This document shows, piece after piece, positions 35,634 to 43,513 of a stretch of DNA of 64,000 nt. Positions within the stretch are counted from its first letter, which is position 1, and each line of letters opens with the position of its first letter. The DNA comes from Skermanella aerolata KACC 11604 (lineage in GTDB: Bacteria > Pseudomonadota > Alphaproteobacteria > Azospirillales > Azospirillaceae), in the NCBI RefSeq assembly GCF_000936425.1, contig NZ_AVFK01000002.1, positions 372,001 through 436,000 of the forward strand, written 5' to 3'. The notes under the pieces are model-generated. The model searched no databases and was not told where the DNA came from. It worked only from the letters and a program-made list of their open reading frames with translations. The translations under genes and the position numbers were made by a program.

Positions 35634-35734
35634 TCCGGCGTTTTCCATACCCTGTCCCTTGATGGCGCCGATAAAGCGACTCCGGCCATGCAGGCGAATC
35701 GCCGGTATCGCTTTCGGCGGCCCCCATCAGGAAA

Positions 35735-35782
35735 TTGATCTACCGCCCGAATTGCAAAAGATTTTTGTGGACTGAACGGTCC
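35735..35782 (+). promoter_or_regulatory. tetR promoter with operator
   Basis: A candidate -35 TTGATC (35735-35740) and -10 AAGATT (35758-35763), 17 bases apart, are followed at once by GGACTGAACGGTCC (35769-35782), which has the same GGAC-N6-GTCC layout as the nemA operator. Autorepression by the TetR protein is likely. Confidence 0.5.
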
Positions 35783-35832
35783 GGAAGGCCCATCTCCTCA
35801 GTGTGAGGAATTTGGGGAGCCTGCCGCCTGCC

Positions 35833-36414
35833 ATGGGACGACCGCGCGAATTTAATGCCGATGAAGCTCTGGATCGTGCTCTGCACGTTTTCTGGACCAA
35901 GGGCTATGCGTCGACCTCGATGCAGGATCTGCTCGATGCCATGGGCTTGAGCAAAAGCAGCTTCTACGAATTCTTCGGCAGCAAGCACGATGCCTTCATG
36001 GCGGCCCTCCGTCGATATGGCGACCGAGAGGTCGCGCGGCTTGATGCGACGGTCTGCTCTGGCGGATGCGCCCGCCGTCTAATCGAAGTCCAGCTCCGCA
36101 GCGTGATCGAACGCCCAAGCGGGGATGGCGACCGCCGAGGTTGCCTGACCGTCAACTGCGCGGTCGAACTCGCTCCCCACGATCCAACGGTTCATACAGC
36201 GGTTTCCAGTCATCTGGACCGGATGGAAGAGCTGTTCCACCGCCTGATCGCGCGTGGTCAGGAGGAAGGTGGCATCTCGCGCCGCCACGATGCTCGTTCC
36301 CTTGCCCGATATTTCGTCAACGCTCTATGTGGTCTTCAGGTCATGGCGAAAGCCGACCGGAACACTCAGGCGCTCGACGATGTTGTCACGACAATCCTGT
36401 CAGCATTGGACTGA
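35833..36414 (+). CDS. TetR-family regulator, NemR-like
   Basis: A 193-residue TetR repressor directly before nemA. The HTH lies in residues 1-50, MGRPREFNADEALDRALHVF then the recognition helix in MGLSKSSFYEFFGSK. The ligand domain has the pattern RRGCLTVNCAVELAPHDP common to this TetR group; its cysteines, with C-x3-C in VCSGGCARR, could sense electrophiles as the E. coli NemR cysteine does, but that is inference. ATG at 35833 is chosen for the family start; a GTG ten codons upstream is possible. Probably represses itself and nemA through matching palindromes. Confidence 0.85.
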   Translation: MGRPREFNADEALDRALHVFWTKGYASTSMQDLLDAMGLSKSSFYEFFGSKHDAFMAALRRYGDREVARLDATVCSGGCARRLIEVQLRSVIERPSGDGDRRGCLTVNCAVELAPHDPTVHTAVSSHLDRMEELFHRLIARGQEEGGISRRHDARSLARYFVNALCGLQVMAKADRNTQALDDVVTTILSALD

Positions 36415-36421
36415 CGCGATG

Positions 36422-36466
36422 TTGCAGATCACCAATTCCGCACCTATTTTGGACCGATTGGTCCAA
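36422..36466 (+). promoter_or_regulatory. nemA promoter with palindromic operator
   Basis: A candidate -35 TTGCAG (36422-36427) and -10 TATTTT (36445-36450) are 17 bases apart. The palindrome TTGGACCGATTGGTCCAA (36449-36466) covers the expected start of transcription, where a bound TetR dimer would block RNA polymerase. Confidence 0.6.
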
Positions 36467-36501
36467 TTCACCCTCTCATTCTTCAAACAAAAGGAAGCGC
36501 A

Positions 36502-37620
36502 ATGAGCAGCCATGCTGAAAGCGACCTGTTCCAGTCCGTCGAACTCGGTCCCTATACTCTGGCCAACCGCATCGTCATGGCTCCGCTGACCCGGAGCCGC
36601 GCCAACAAAGATGATGCGCCTTATGAAATGCATGCGGAATATTATGGCCAGCGCGCGACCGCCGGGCTGATCATCAGCGAAGCGACCCAGATTTCCCGGC
36701 AGGGCAAGGGCTACGCCTTCACGCCCGGCATCCACAGCGACACGCAGGTCGCGGGCTGGAAGAAGGTGACCGACGCCGTCCACGCCAAGGGTGGCCGCAT
36801 CTTCCTTCAGCTTTGGCATGTCGGCCGCATCTCGCACCCCGATCTCCAGGAGAACGGTGCGCTTCCGGTCGCTCCCAGCGCCATTAAGCCGGAAGGCAAG
36901 GCCTTCACCGAAGCCGGCTTCGTGCCATTCGTAACGCCGCGTGCCCTTGAACTGGACGAGATTCCCGGTGTGGTCGAACAGTACCGGGTTGCTGCCGAGA
37001 ACGCGAAGCGGGCCGGCTTTGACGGTGTCGAAGTCCACGGCGCCAACGGCTACCTGCTCGACCAGTTCCTGCGTGACGGCACCAACAAACGCACCGACGC
37101 CTATGGCGGCTCTATCGAGAACCGTGCTCGGTTGCTCTTGGAGGCGACTGAAGCGGTAGTCAAGGTCTGGGGCGGCGACCGCGTCGGTATCCGCCTGTCA
37201 CCGATCAGCCCGGCGAACGACATTGCCGACAGCAATCCCGAACCGCTGTTCAGCTATGTGGTCGAGCAATTGAACCGCTTCGGCCTTGCCTATCTGCATC
37301 TGGTCGAGGGCGCCACCGGCAGCAGCCGGGCGGTCACGGGTCAGGTCGATCTCCAGAAGCTCCGCAGCCTGTTCAAGGGCCTTTATGTCGCGAACAACCT
37401 GATCGATCGCGATGCCGCCCTGGAACTCCGCCGCACCAATGCCGCCGATCTGGTGGCGTTTGGCCGGCCGTTCATTTCGAACCCGGATCTTGTGGAGCGC
37501 CTGCGCATCGATGCGCCGCTGACCCCGGCGAACCAGGAGACCTTCTACGGCGGTGGTGCCGAAGGCTATACCGACTATCCGTTCCTCAGCGAGGCCGAGC
37601 GTCTGAACGCGGCGGATTGA
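36502..37620 (+). CDS. nemA: Old Yellow Enzyme-family alkene reductase
   Basis: A 372-residue FMN flavoprotein that reduces activated C=C bonds with NAD(P)H, such as N-ethylmaleimide, quinones, enals or nitrate esters. OYE blocks: ANRIVMAPLTRSRA (flavin contact), LQLWHVGRISHP, VEVHGANGYLLDQFLRDGTN with the paired His-Asn that bind the substrate carbonyl, and the C-terminal ADLVAFGRPFISNPDLVERL. An AAGGA site precedes the ATG. It is the target of the NemR-like repressor upstream and forms an electrophile-detoxification unit. A hairpin follows the stop. Confidence 0.93.
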   Translation: MSSHAESDLFQSVELGPYTLANRIVMAPLTRSRANKDDAPYEMHAEYYGQRATAGLIISEATQISRQGKGYAFTPGIHSDTQVAGWKKVTDAVHAKGGRIFLQLWHVGRISHPDLQENGALPVAPSAIKPEGKAFTEAGFVPFVTPRALELDEIPGVVEQYRVAAENAKRAGFDGVEVHGANGYLLDQFLRDGTNKRTDAYGGSIENRARLLLEATEAVVKVWGGDRVGIRLSPISPANDIADSNPEPLFSYVVEQLNRFGLAYLHLVEGATGSSRAVTGQVDLQKLRSLFKGLYVANNLIDRDAALELRRTNAADLVAFGRPFISNPDLVERLRIDAPLTPANQETFYGGGAEGYTDYPFLSEAERLNAAD

Positions 37621-37626
37621 TGAAGC

Positions 37627-37656
37627 GCGCTGTTGGGGCATCAGACCCAACAGCGC
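37627..37656. terminator. Hairpin after nemA
   Basis: GCGCTGTTGGG (37627-37637) pairs with CCCAACAGCGC (37646-37656), 11 bp with an 8-base loop. It lies between convergent nemA and the small protein gene and lacks a U-tract. Confidence 0.5.
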
Positions 37657-37669
37657 CCGATCATTACGG

Positions 37670-37930
37670 TCAGGCCGCTTCTTCCAGTGCGGCGGCCTGA
37701 TCTTCGTCTTCCGAAGGAACGGGACTTTGAAGGCCGATGCGGTAATACGAGAGCCGCTCCCGCTGAAGCGTTTCGACGTAGTCGATCAGGCTCTCCCTCA
37801 AGAAGCCGGGGCCGCATGCTTCGGCCCGGCTCAAAACAGCGCCTATGTAGTCGTCAAGCAACATGATGTGCATAAGGGCGGCACGCATGGCGACGCTCTG
37901 ATTTAGGGTCTTCACGTTGTCGTCCGGCAT
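37670..37930 (-). CDS. Small hypothetical protein B of a related pair (86 aa)
   Basis: An 86-residue protein with GGGGGA 6 bases before its ATG. The helical core SRAEACGPGFLRESLIDYVE resembles the 73-residue protein at 35412-35633. It adds an N-terminal hydrophobic helix region (SVAMRAALMHIMLLDDYIGA) and an acidic alanine-rich end (SEDEDQAAALEEAA). Function unknown. It converges with nemA. The two related genes face toward tetR-nemA from both sides. Confidence 0.6.
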   Translation of the reverse strand: MPDDNVKTLNQSVAMRAALMHIMLLDDYIGAVLSRAEACGPGFLRESLIDYVETLQRERLSYYRIGLQSPVPSEDEDQAAALEEAA

Positions 37931-38093
37931 TGTTCCCCCAGTAGGCTTTTTGATTGTTGGTCGGTCTTTATAGCCGCTATATGAGATTCAGCCGAGTCTC
38001 TACCAAGACTTCTATCCGCAGGTGCTTGGACGGCATGCGAGCTACTGCCGTGGGGAGAGGCTGAACACTGTCTTCCCCGTTCGAATTCTTCGA

Positions 38094-38564
38094 TCAGCAT
38101 GCTCCCATCGATCGGGCGAAGAGCCAACCCGCCACCAGCGTCACCAGGGCCTGTTCAGCGAAGGAGCCTGTTTTGACCAGCGGAAAGGCGAAGGTACGGC
38201 GTAGCGGCCATGCGAGGCACAGGCCTTGCGGCGTTATCAGGTCGGCCGCCAGATGACTGGCATAGCCGATGACGAAGGGCAGGGTGTGATGCCATTGCTG
38301 ACCGTCCCAGCGCAGGCAGGCGATGCAGGCGGCGACGGCGACGATCGAATGGGTCACGCCCCGATGGCCGAACAGCTTTGAAACCGGTACCGAAATGACT
38401 TTCACGCGGCGGCCGACCCAGGATTTCGGGTGGTCGATATCGGGGCTCAGTGATCCTGCCACGGCCAATCCCAGGGCCACCGGGTCGAGCAGCGGCAGAC
38501 CCATGTCATGGGCGATGTAAAGCCACGCTGCCGCTCCGATCAGGACATGCGAGCCGGCCATCAT
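38094..38564 (-). CDS. YdjM/DUF457-type inner membrane metal-dependent hydrolase
   Basis: A 156-residue membrane protein of the YdjM family, annotated as a metal-dependent hydrolase of unknown substrate. Conserved metal-type motifs are GSLSPDIDHPKSWVGRR (near 38), LFGHRGVTHSIVAVA (near 64) and IGYASHLAADLITPQG (near 97). Four membrane helices are likely. In E. coli ydjM is part of the LexA regulon; no LexA box was sought with success here. The start ATGATG lacks a strong ribosome site. Flanked by a single perfect DnaA-box word at 38667. Confidence 0.85.
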   Translation of the reverse strand: MMAGSHVLIGAAAWLYIAHDMGLPLLDPVALGLAVAGSLSPDIDHPKSWVGRRVKVISVPVSKLFGHRGVTHSIVAVAACIACLRWDGQQWHHTLPFVIGYASHLAADLITPQGLCLAWPLRRTFAFPLVKTGSFAEQALVTLVAGWLFARSMGAC

Positions 38565-38709
38565 GGCGCGCCGGTGTCCGAGTTATCCCGATCTGCCGGG
38601 AGGCGTTGAGAGACCATCTGAGAGACATGCAATAAAATGTTGATTCCATTGCGAGTCTATCTGGTTTATCCACAGAACTAAAGCTGAACAATCGGGTTTT
38701 TTGGTGGCA

Positions 38710-39549
38710 TCAGGAGGCCAGGAAATCCCTCACTCGGCCGATCTGATCCGGCACGTTCAGCGCCGGCGCATGACCGCATGCGGGCACGGTGACGAGCGTC
38801 GCGCGCGGGCCGGTTTCGGTCATGCGCTTCGCCGGATCGGGCAGCAGCAGATCGGAGTCGGCGCCGCGCAGAAGGAGCGTCCGGGCGCCGATCCGCTCAT
38901 AGTCTTCCCATTGGTCGTAGTCGCGCGGGTGACCGGTAAACTGCTGTACGATCTTAGGATCGTAATGAGCGGTGATCCTGCCATCGTCACGGCGGCGGAA
39001 CGATGTCCGCGCCATATGGCGCCACTGGGCTTCGGATAAATGCCCGTAGGGCAGGTAGGCCTTGCGCAGCCAGCCTTCCAGCTCCGCCATGGTATCGAAC
39101 ACCGGCGGATTGCCGACATAGGCGAGGATGCGTTCCACGGCCGGCGCCGGGAGTTCCGGTGCTATGTCGTTGATGACGAGGTGGGTGATCCGGTCGCGAA
39201 GCGGACCGCCCGCCATCCTGACGCCCAGGGCGCCGCCCATCGACGTCCCGACCCAGCGCATCTGTCCCACGCCGAAATGATCGCACAGGGCCACCGCGAT
39301 CCTGCCGTAGCTTTCGAAGCTGTAGTCGCTTGCGGGATCCCGCGCCCATTGAGATAGGCCCCGGCCGATCTGGTCTGCCGCCAGCACGCGGTAATGGGGC
39401 GCCAGCGCCTCGGCGAGGTCGCGGAAATCGGCGCTGCTGCGGGCCAGCCCGTGCCACAGGACGACGGTCGCGGACCGCCCGGCTCCCCATTCCGTGACGG
39501 CGACCTCATGTCCTTCGAGGATGGGGAAATGCAGCAGTGGTTGGCCCAT
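38710..39549 (-). CDS. Alpha/beta hydrolase
   Basis: A 279-residue alpha/beta-hydrolase fold protein, cytoplasmic. The oxyanion region VVLWHGLARSSADFRDLAEA, the nucleophile elbow WVGTSMGGALGVR with its serine, the acid near LLLRGADSDLLLPDP and the histidine in PACGHAPALNVPD give a complete catalytic triad in the usual order. Such enzymes include esterases, C-C hydrolases and lactonases, and the substrate cannot be told. AGGA 8 bases before the ATG. It precedes a small hypothetical gene on the same strand. Confidence 0.85.
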   Translation of the reverse strand: MGQPLLHFPILEGHEVAVTEWGAGRSATVVLWHGLARSSADFRDLAEALAPHYRVLAADQIGRGLSQWARDPASDYSFESYGRIAVALCDHFGVGQMRWVGTSMGGALGVRMAGGPLRDRITHLVINDIAPELPAPAVERILAYVGNPPVFDTMAELEGWLRKAYLPYGHLSEAQWRHMARTSFRRRDDGRITAHYDPKIVQQFTGHPRDYDQWEDYERIGARTLLLRGADSDLLLPDPAKRMTETGPRATLVTVPACGHAPALNVPDQIGRVRDFLAS

Positions 39550-39577
39550 GGCGGGTTCCTAGCTCGGAGAAGCGTGT

Positions 39578-39826
39578 TCAGGACAGGAAGGGGAACAACC
39601 CCATGACGGCCGCGACCACGCTGTCGTAGCAGGTCAGCGTCGGACTGAACATCACCGCCAGGGCATCCGTCGTCTTGCCGTCCCAGGCGAGCCCGGCCGC
39701 GGTGAAGCCGGCGTCCCACAAGCCGGAGCAGCCGCTCGCGATGGTGTTGAACGCGGTCCCGGCGTCGTTGGCGAAGTCGTGGGCCGCATCGGTCGCCTTG
39801 TTCAGAGTCTCGGTCGTCTCGTTCAC
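39578..39826 (-). CDS. Small hypothetical protein (82 aa), GTG start
   Basis: An 82-residue frame that begins with a GTG (AGGA is 6 bases upstream). The protein starts with helix-forming sequence ETTETLNKATDAAHDFANDA and continues with the hydrophobic, cysteine-containing SGCSGLWDAGFTAAGLAWDG and TCYDSVVAAVMGLFPFLS. The end may insert in a membrane. I do not recognise a family. It lies between the epimerase-like gene and the hydrolase, all on the minus strand. Real coding is likely from the ribosome site and absence of a better gene on the other strand. Confidence 0.5.
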   Translation of the reverse strand: MNETTETLNKATDAAHDFANDAGTAFNTIASGCSGLWDAGFTAAGLAWDGKTTDALAVMFSPTLTCYDSVVAAVMGLFPFLS

Positions 39827-39900
39827 GGTCGGTCCTGTCGCGTCTCGTTCGGATTGAAGCTCAGATATCGCGACGCCCGAGCATTGTTCAATCCCGCGTA

Positions 39901-40812
39901 TCAGCGCAGGCTGGAAACCTTGAAGCGGATCGTGCCGCCGAAGACCTGTCCGGGTGCCAGTTCCGCGAAGCCGGTCCCGCTTTCCCCCGTCGCCGCCCGG
40001 TTGACCGCGTCGGTCATGTGGCTGACCGGCTCGAAGCAGAAGTAGTCCTGGTGCGCCGGGACGTAGATCACGGCATGCCGGAACGGCGGCGTGGCCTCGA
40101 CCGTCAGGCGCGTCCCGGCGCTGGGCCAGTCGATGGCGGCAAGCCCGCTCCAGCCGGTGAAGTTGTTGTCCAGGACGGCTTCGTCCAGCGCTATCCCATG
40201 TGGGAAATCCCAGCCGATCGGAAGGGGCACGCGCTCGACCGGAATGTGCCGGTCGTCGCCCAGCCATACGCCATCCAGCTCTGCCGTCAGGGTCGTCCCA
40301 AGCGGCTTAGGGAAGTAGGGATGCAGCCCCAATCCCGCCGGCATGGGGAGGTCGCCCAGGTTGGCCAGCTCCAGCGTGATGCTCAGGCTATCCTCGTCCA
40401 GGTGGAACCGCTGCGTCGCCCGGTATGGATAGGGCCAGCAATCGGCTTCATGCGAGAACGAGAGGAGCGCCGTCTGGTCGTCCTGCTCGACGACGTTCCA
40501 CGGAGTCTTCCAGCCGTGGCCGTGGATCACGTCCTGGATGAAGGGAGCGTTAGGCGGCAGGTCCACCGCGCGGCCGTGGAAGACGAAGTGGCTGCCGGCA
40601 ATCCGGTTGGAGAACGGCACAAGCGGATGGCAGGACATGTCGTTGGGATCGGAGCGGTCGATCCCCTGCGGCTGAGCGGGACGCATCAGGTGGATGGGCG
40701 GCTGCTCGTCCCGGTACAGCATCAGCCGGGTGATCGATCCGCCGCAGGACGGACTGATCCCGCATTCAAGGGGGCCGTGCCTCAGGACGATCGAACCTGC
40801 CGGTGATGCCAT
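39901..40812 (-). CDS. Aldose 1-epimerase family protein
   Basis: A 303-residue galactose-mutarotase-fold protein that interconverts alpha and beta anomers of aldoses. HPLVPFSNRIAGSHFVFHGR contains the conserved arginine/asparagine, IHGHGWKTPWNVV the first catalytic histidine, LGLHPYFPKP the second and EATPPFRHAVIYVPAHQDYF plus CFEPVSHMTDAVNR the base region. ATG at 40812 is used (GAGG 7 bases before); the frame extends upstream antisense to xylB. It is divergent from xylB by 148 bases, so both may be controlled together for a pentose or hexose. Confidence 0.88.
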   Translation of the reverse strand: MASPAGSIVLRHGPLECGISPSCGGSITRLMLYRDEQPPIHLMRPAQPQGIDRSDPNDMSCHPLVPFSNRIAGSHFVFHGRAVDLPPNAPFIQDVIHGHGWKTPWNVVEQDDQTALLSFSHEADCWPYPYRATQRFHLDEDSLSITLELANLGDLPMPAGLGLHPYFPKPLGTTLTAELDGVWLGDDRHIPVERVPLPIGWDFPHGIALDEAVLDNNFTGWSGLAAIDWPSAGTRLTVEATPPFRHAVIYVPAHQDYFCFEPVSHMTDAVNRAATGESGTGFAELAPGQVFGGTIRFKVSSLR

Positions 40813-40960
40813 GGGGTGCCTCGGATGCTGCTGCGGCGTTGTGGAGACCGGCGGATATGACATAGCCTGCAAACAAATGAAAGCCGTGTCGGCAAGATCT
40901 GGCAACAGACGGATGGCGATCGGCGAGTGGCGATGGGCAAAAGGGCAGGGAGGCGGGACC

Positions 40961-42436
40961 GTGTATCTCGGGATCGATTTAGGGACATCGGGCGTCAAGG
41001 CCGTGCTGGTGGACCACGACCAGACCGTGGTCGCGCAGGCGACGGCGCCGCTGACCGTGTCCCGTCCTCGCCCGTTGTGGTCGGAACAGGACCCGGAAAG
41101 CTGGTGGCAGGCGACCAACTCCGCGGTGACCGAACTCCGGCGCTGCTATCCCCGCGACATGGCCGAGGTAACCGGCATCGGCCTGTCGGGCCAGATGCAC
41201 GGCGCCACGCTGCTCGATGGCCGCGACCGGGTGCTGCGGCCGGCCATCCTGTGGAACGACGGGCGCAGCGGAGCCGAATGTGCCGAGCTGACCCGCCGGG
41301 TTCCGGAGCTTCCCCGTATCGCCGGCAACCTTGCGATGCCGGGGTTCACCGCGCCGAAGCTGCTCTGGGTCGCCGAGCACGAGCCGGAGATCTTCGGCCA
41401 GATCGCCAAGGTGCTGTTGCCCAAGGACTATATCCGCCTGCGCATGACCGGCCGTTACGCTTCCGATATGTCCGATTCGGCCGGAACGCTCTGGCTCGAC
41501 GTCGCCGGCCGCCGCTGGTCGCCGGAACTGCTGGACGCCACCGGCCTGGACGAGGACGAGATGCCCGAGCTGTTCGAGGGCACCGAACCGACCGGCCTGC
41601 TGCTGCCGGAGGTCGCGTCCGCCTGGGGTTTGGGCGATGCGGTCGAAGTCGCGGGCGGGGCGGGCGACAACGCGGCGGGGGCCGCCGGGGTAGGGGTGCT
41701 GAAGCCCGGATCGGCTTTCCTGTCGCTCGGCACCTCCGGCGTCCTGTTCGTAGCCAATGCGGGGTTCGCGCCTAATCCGGACCGGGGCGTCCATGCCTTC
41801 TGCCACTGCTTTCCCGGCCTGTGGCACCAGATGTCGGTGATCCTGAGCGCCGCCAGTTGCCTGACCTGGGTCACCCGCCTGACGGGAGCCGCCGGTGAAA
41901 GCCAGCTTCTGGCGGAGGTCGAGGCCGCCGGGCGGAGCACCGGATCGCTGCTGTTCCTGCCGTACCTGTCGGGCGAGCGTACGCCCCACAACGATCCCCA
42001 CGCGAAGGGCGTCTTCTTCGGCCTGACCCATGAACATACCAGGGCGGACCTTGCCCGCGCGGTGCTGGAGGGAGTGGCCTACGCCTTCGCCGACGGACAA
42101 GGCGTCCTTGGCGAAGCGGGCACCGAGATCACCAGCGTCTCGGTGATCGGTGGCGGCGCCCGCAGCCGCTTGTGGGGCGGCATCCTGGCCGACGTGCTGG
42201 GCAGGCCCCTGACCTACCATGCGGGCGGGGATGTCGGGCCGGCGTTCGGCGCTGCCCGGCTGGGGCGTCTGGCGGTGACAGGAGAAGACCCGCTGACGGT
42301 CTGCACTCCCCCAGACAGCGACTTCGTGAGCGAACCGGATCCGGAAGCATCCGAGCGGCATGCGGCCAAATTGGCACTGTACCGGGGCCTATACCGCAAC
42401 CTGCAAGAAATGTTTCGGGTCCAGGCATCGACATAA
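40961..42436 (+). CDS. xylB: Xylulokinase
   Basis: XylB phosphorylates D-xylulose to xylulose-5-phosphate. It has 491 residues of the FGGY kinase family. Phosphate-1 LGIDLGTSGVKAVLVD (residues 3-18), GIGLSGQMHGATLLD, the SMTS-like VIGGGARSRLWGGILADVLG and the hallmark FLPYLSGERTPHNDPHAKG support the assignment. The GTG at 40961 has GGAGG 7 bases upstream, and the protein from there matches the family start; the frame begins 89 codons earlier. It is divergent from the aldose epimerase gene. Xylose isomerase is not here, so other pentulose substrates are possible. Confidence 0.92.
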   Translation: MYLGIDLGTSGVKAVLVDHDQTVVAQATAPLTVSRPRPLWSEQDPESWWQATNSAVTELRRCYPRDMAEVTGIGLSGQMHGATLLDGRDRVLRPAILWNDGRSGAECAELTRRVPELPRIAGNLAMPGFTAPKLLWVAEHEPEIFGQIAKVLLPKDYIRLRMTGRYASDMSDSAGTLWLDVAGRRWSPELLDATGLDEDEMPELFEGTEPTGLLLPEVASAWGLGDAVEVAGGAGDNAAGAAGVGVLKPGSAFLSLGTSGVLFVANAGFAPNPDRGVHAFCHCFPGLWHQMSVILSAASCLTWVTRLTGAAGESQLLAEVEAAGRSTGSLLFLPYLSGERTPHNDPHAKGVFFGLTHEHTRADLARAVLEGVAYAFADGQGVLGEAGTEITSVSVIGGGARSRLWGGILADVLGRPLTYHAGGDVGPAFGAARLGRLAVTGEDPLTVCTPPDSDFVSEPDPEASERHAAKLALYRGLYRNLQEMFRVQAST

Positions 42437-42505
42437 TTCCGCCATGGGGTTAACCTTACCTGATTGGGTGAGCCCCATGAGACCGAACGATATTCCGGAG
42501 TGAGC

Positions 42506-43327
42506 ATGTGCCGTTGGCTGGCCTATCAGGGCCGTCCGATTCCAATCGACACTCTTCTTTTCAAGCCCGTCAACTCGTTGATCCACCAGTCGCTTTCCGC
42601 CCAGCGCGGCCATGTTCCGACCAATGGCGACGGGTTCGGCCTTGGATGGTACGGCGAGCTGAGGAAGCCGGGCCTGTACCGCGACACGATGCCGGCTTGG
42701 AACGACTTCAACCTTCGTTCCCTGTCGGAGCAGATCCGGTCCAGGCTGTTCTTCGCCCATGTCCGGGCATCGACCGGGACGTCGACGGCGCGGGTCAATT
42801 GCCATCCCTTCCGCTACGACCGCTGGCTGTTCATGCATAACGGCCAGGTCGGAGGCTGGCCGATCGTCAGACGCGAGTTGGAGAACCTGATATCCAACGA
42901 TCTCTATCCCTTCCGCGAGGGCAGCACCGACAGCGAGGTGATCTTCTACCTGCTGCTGTCCAACGGCGTGGAAGAGAACGTCGATGCCGCCTTCGCCCGC
43001 ACCTGCCGGCAGGTCGAGGGCGTCATGGCCGCCCATGGCATCGTCGAGCCGTTCCGGATGACCGCCTGTCTGACCGATGGCGAGCGCCTGTTCGCCCTGC
43101 GTCATTCCAGCGACCACGCATCGCCGACGCTGTTCCATGCGTCGGGTGGCGGCATCAGCGTCGATCAGGGATGCTGCCGGTTCGAGAGCAGCCAAGGCGA
43201 CGTGCTGGTCCTGTCGGAGCCGCTCGATGCCATCGAGGCGGTGTGGCAGGAGGTGCCGGAGGGCTACATCCTGTCGGCCAGCGGCGGCAGGGTCGAACTC
43301 CACGCCCTCGACCTGAGCCTGGACTAA
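42506..43327 (+). CDS. Class II glutamine amidotransferase (YafJ-like)
   Basis: A 273-residue Ntn-type glutamine amidotransferase domain with no attached synthetase. After removal of Met, Cys2 of MCRWLAYQG is the nucleophile; TNGDGFGLGWYG, FAHVRASTGTSTARVNCHPF and the FMHNGQVGG glutamine-site motif are complete. YafJ/EgtC-like enzymes act on small substrates, for example gamma-glutamyl compounds, and the target is unknown. The ATG at 42506 has GGAG 7 bases upstream and sets the Cys2 correctly. It converges with the 28-residue membrane peptide gene. Confidence 0.88.
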   Translation: MCRWLAYQGRPIPIDTLLFKPVNSLIHQSLSAQRGHVPTNGDGFGLGWYGELRKPGLYRDTMPAWNDFNLRSLSEQIRSRLFFAHVRASTGTSTARVNCHPFRYDRWLFMHNGQVGGWPIVRRELENLISNDLYPFREGSTDSEVIFYLLLSNGVEENVDAAFARTCRQVEGVMAAHGIVEPFRMTACLTDGERLFALRHSSDHASPTLFHASGGGISVDQGCCRFESSQGDVLVLSEPLDAIEAVWQEVPEGYILSASGGRVELHALDLSLD

Positions 43328-43344
43328 AGCGGCCTCTTCCTCGG

Positions 43345-43431
43345 CTAGAAGATCAGCGTCAGCAGGCCGATGACGACCAGCAGGCCGATCAGGAAGATGA
43401 TTCCGATTGCTCCGCCTAAAAGTCTGAACAT
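43345..43431 (-). CDS. Tiny membrane protein (28 aa)
   Basis: A 28-codon frame giving one membrane helix almost from end to end (MFRLLGGAIGIIFLIGLLVV then IGLLTLIF). AAGGAG lies about 11 bases before the ATG and a stop follows the helix exactly. The match of a ribosome site with an all-hydrophobic frame makes coding probable. Such small single-pass proteins often modulate larger membrane complexes, but nothing here shows a partner. It lies between two genes that otherwise leave this space empty. Confidence 0.55.
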   Translation of the reverse strand: MFRLLGGAIGIIFLIGLLVVIGLLTLIF

Positions 43432-43513
43432 GCCCTGTCGTCTCCTTCGCGCCGTGCTTGCTGGTTCCGAAAAAGCCAACACCGACGGCGCGAAGGGGTT
43501 CCTCCCGCAGGCA

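Noticed and set aside
38667-38675. Perfect DnaA box TTATCCACA
   Set aside because: A single box without AT-rich unwinding region, other boxes or dnaA/hemE/parAB neighbours is not an origin.
40979-42361. 460-codon open frame opposite xylB
   Set aside because: Shadow; xylB motifs are complete on the plus strand.
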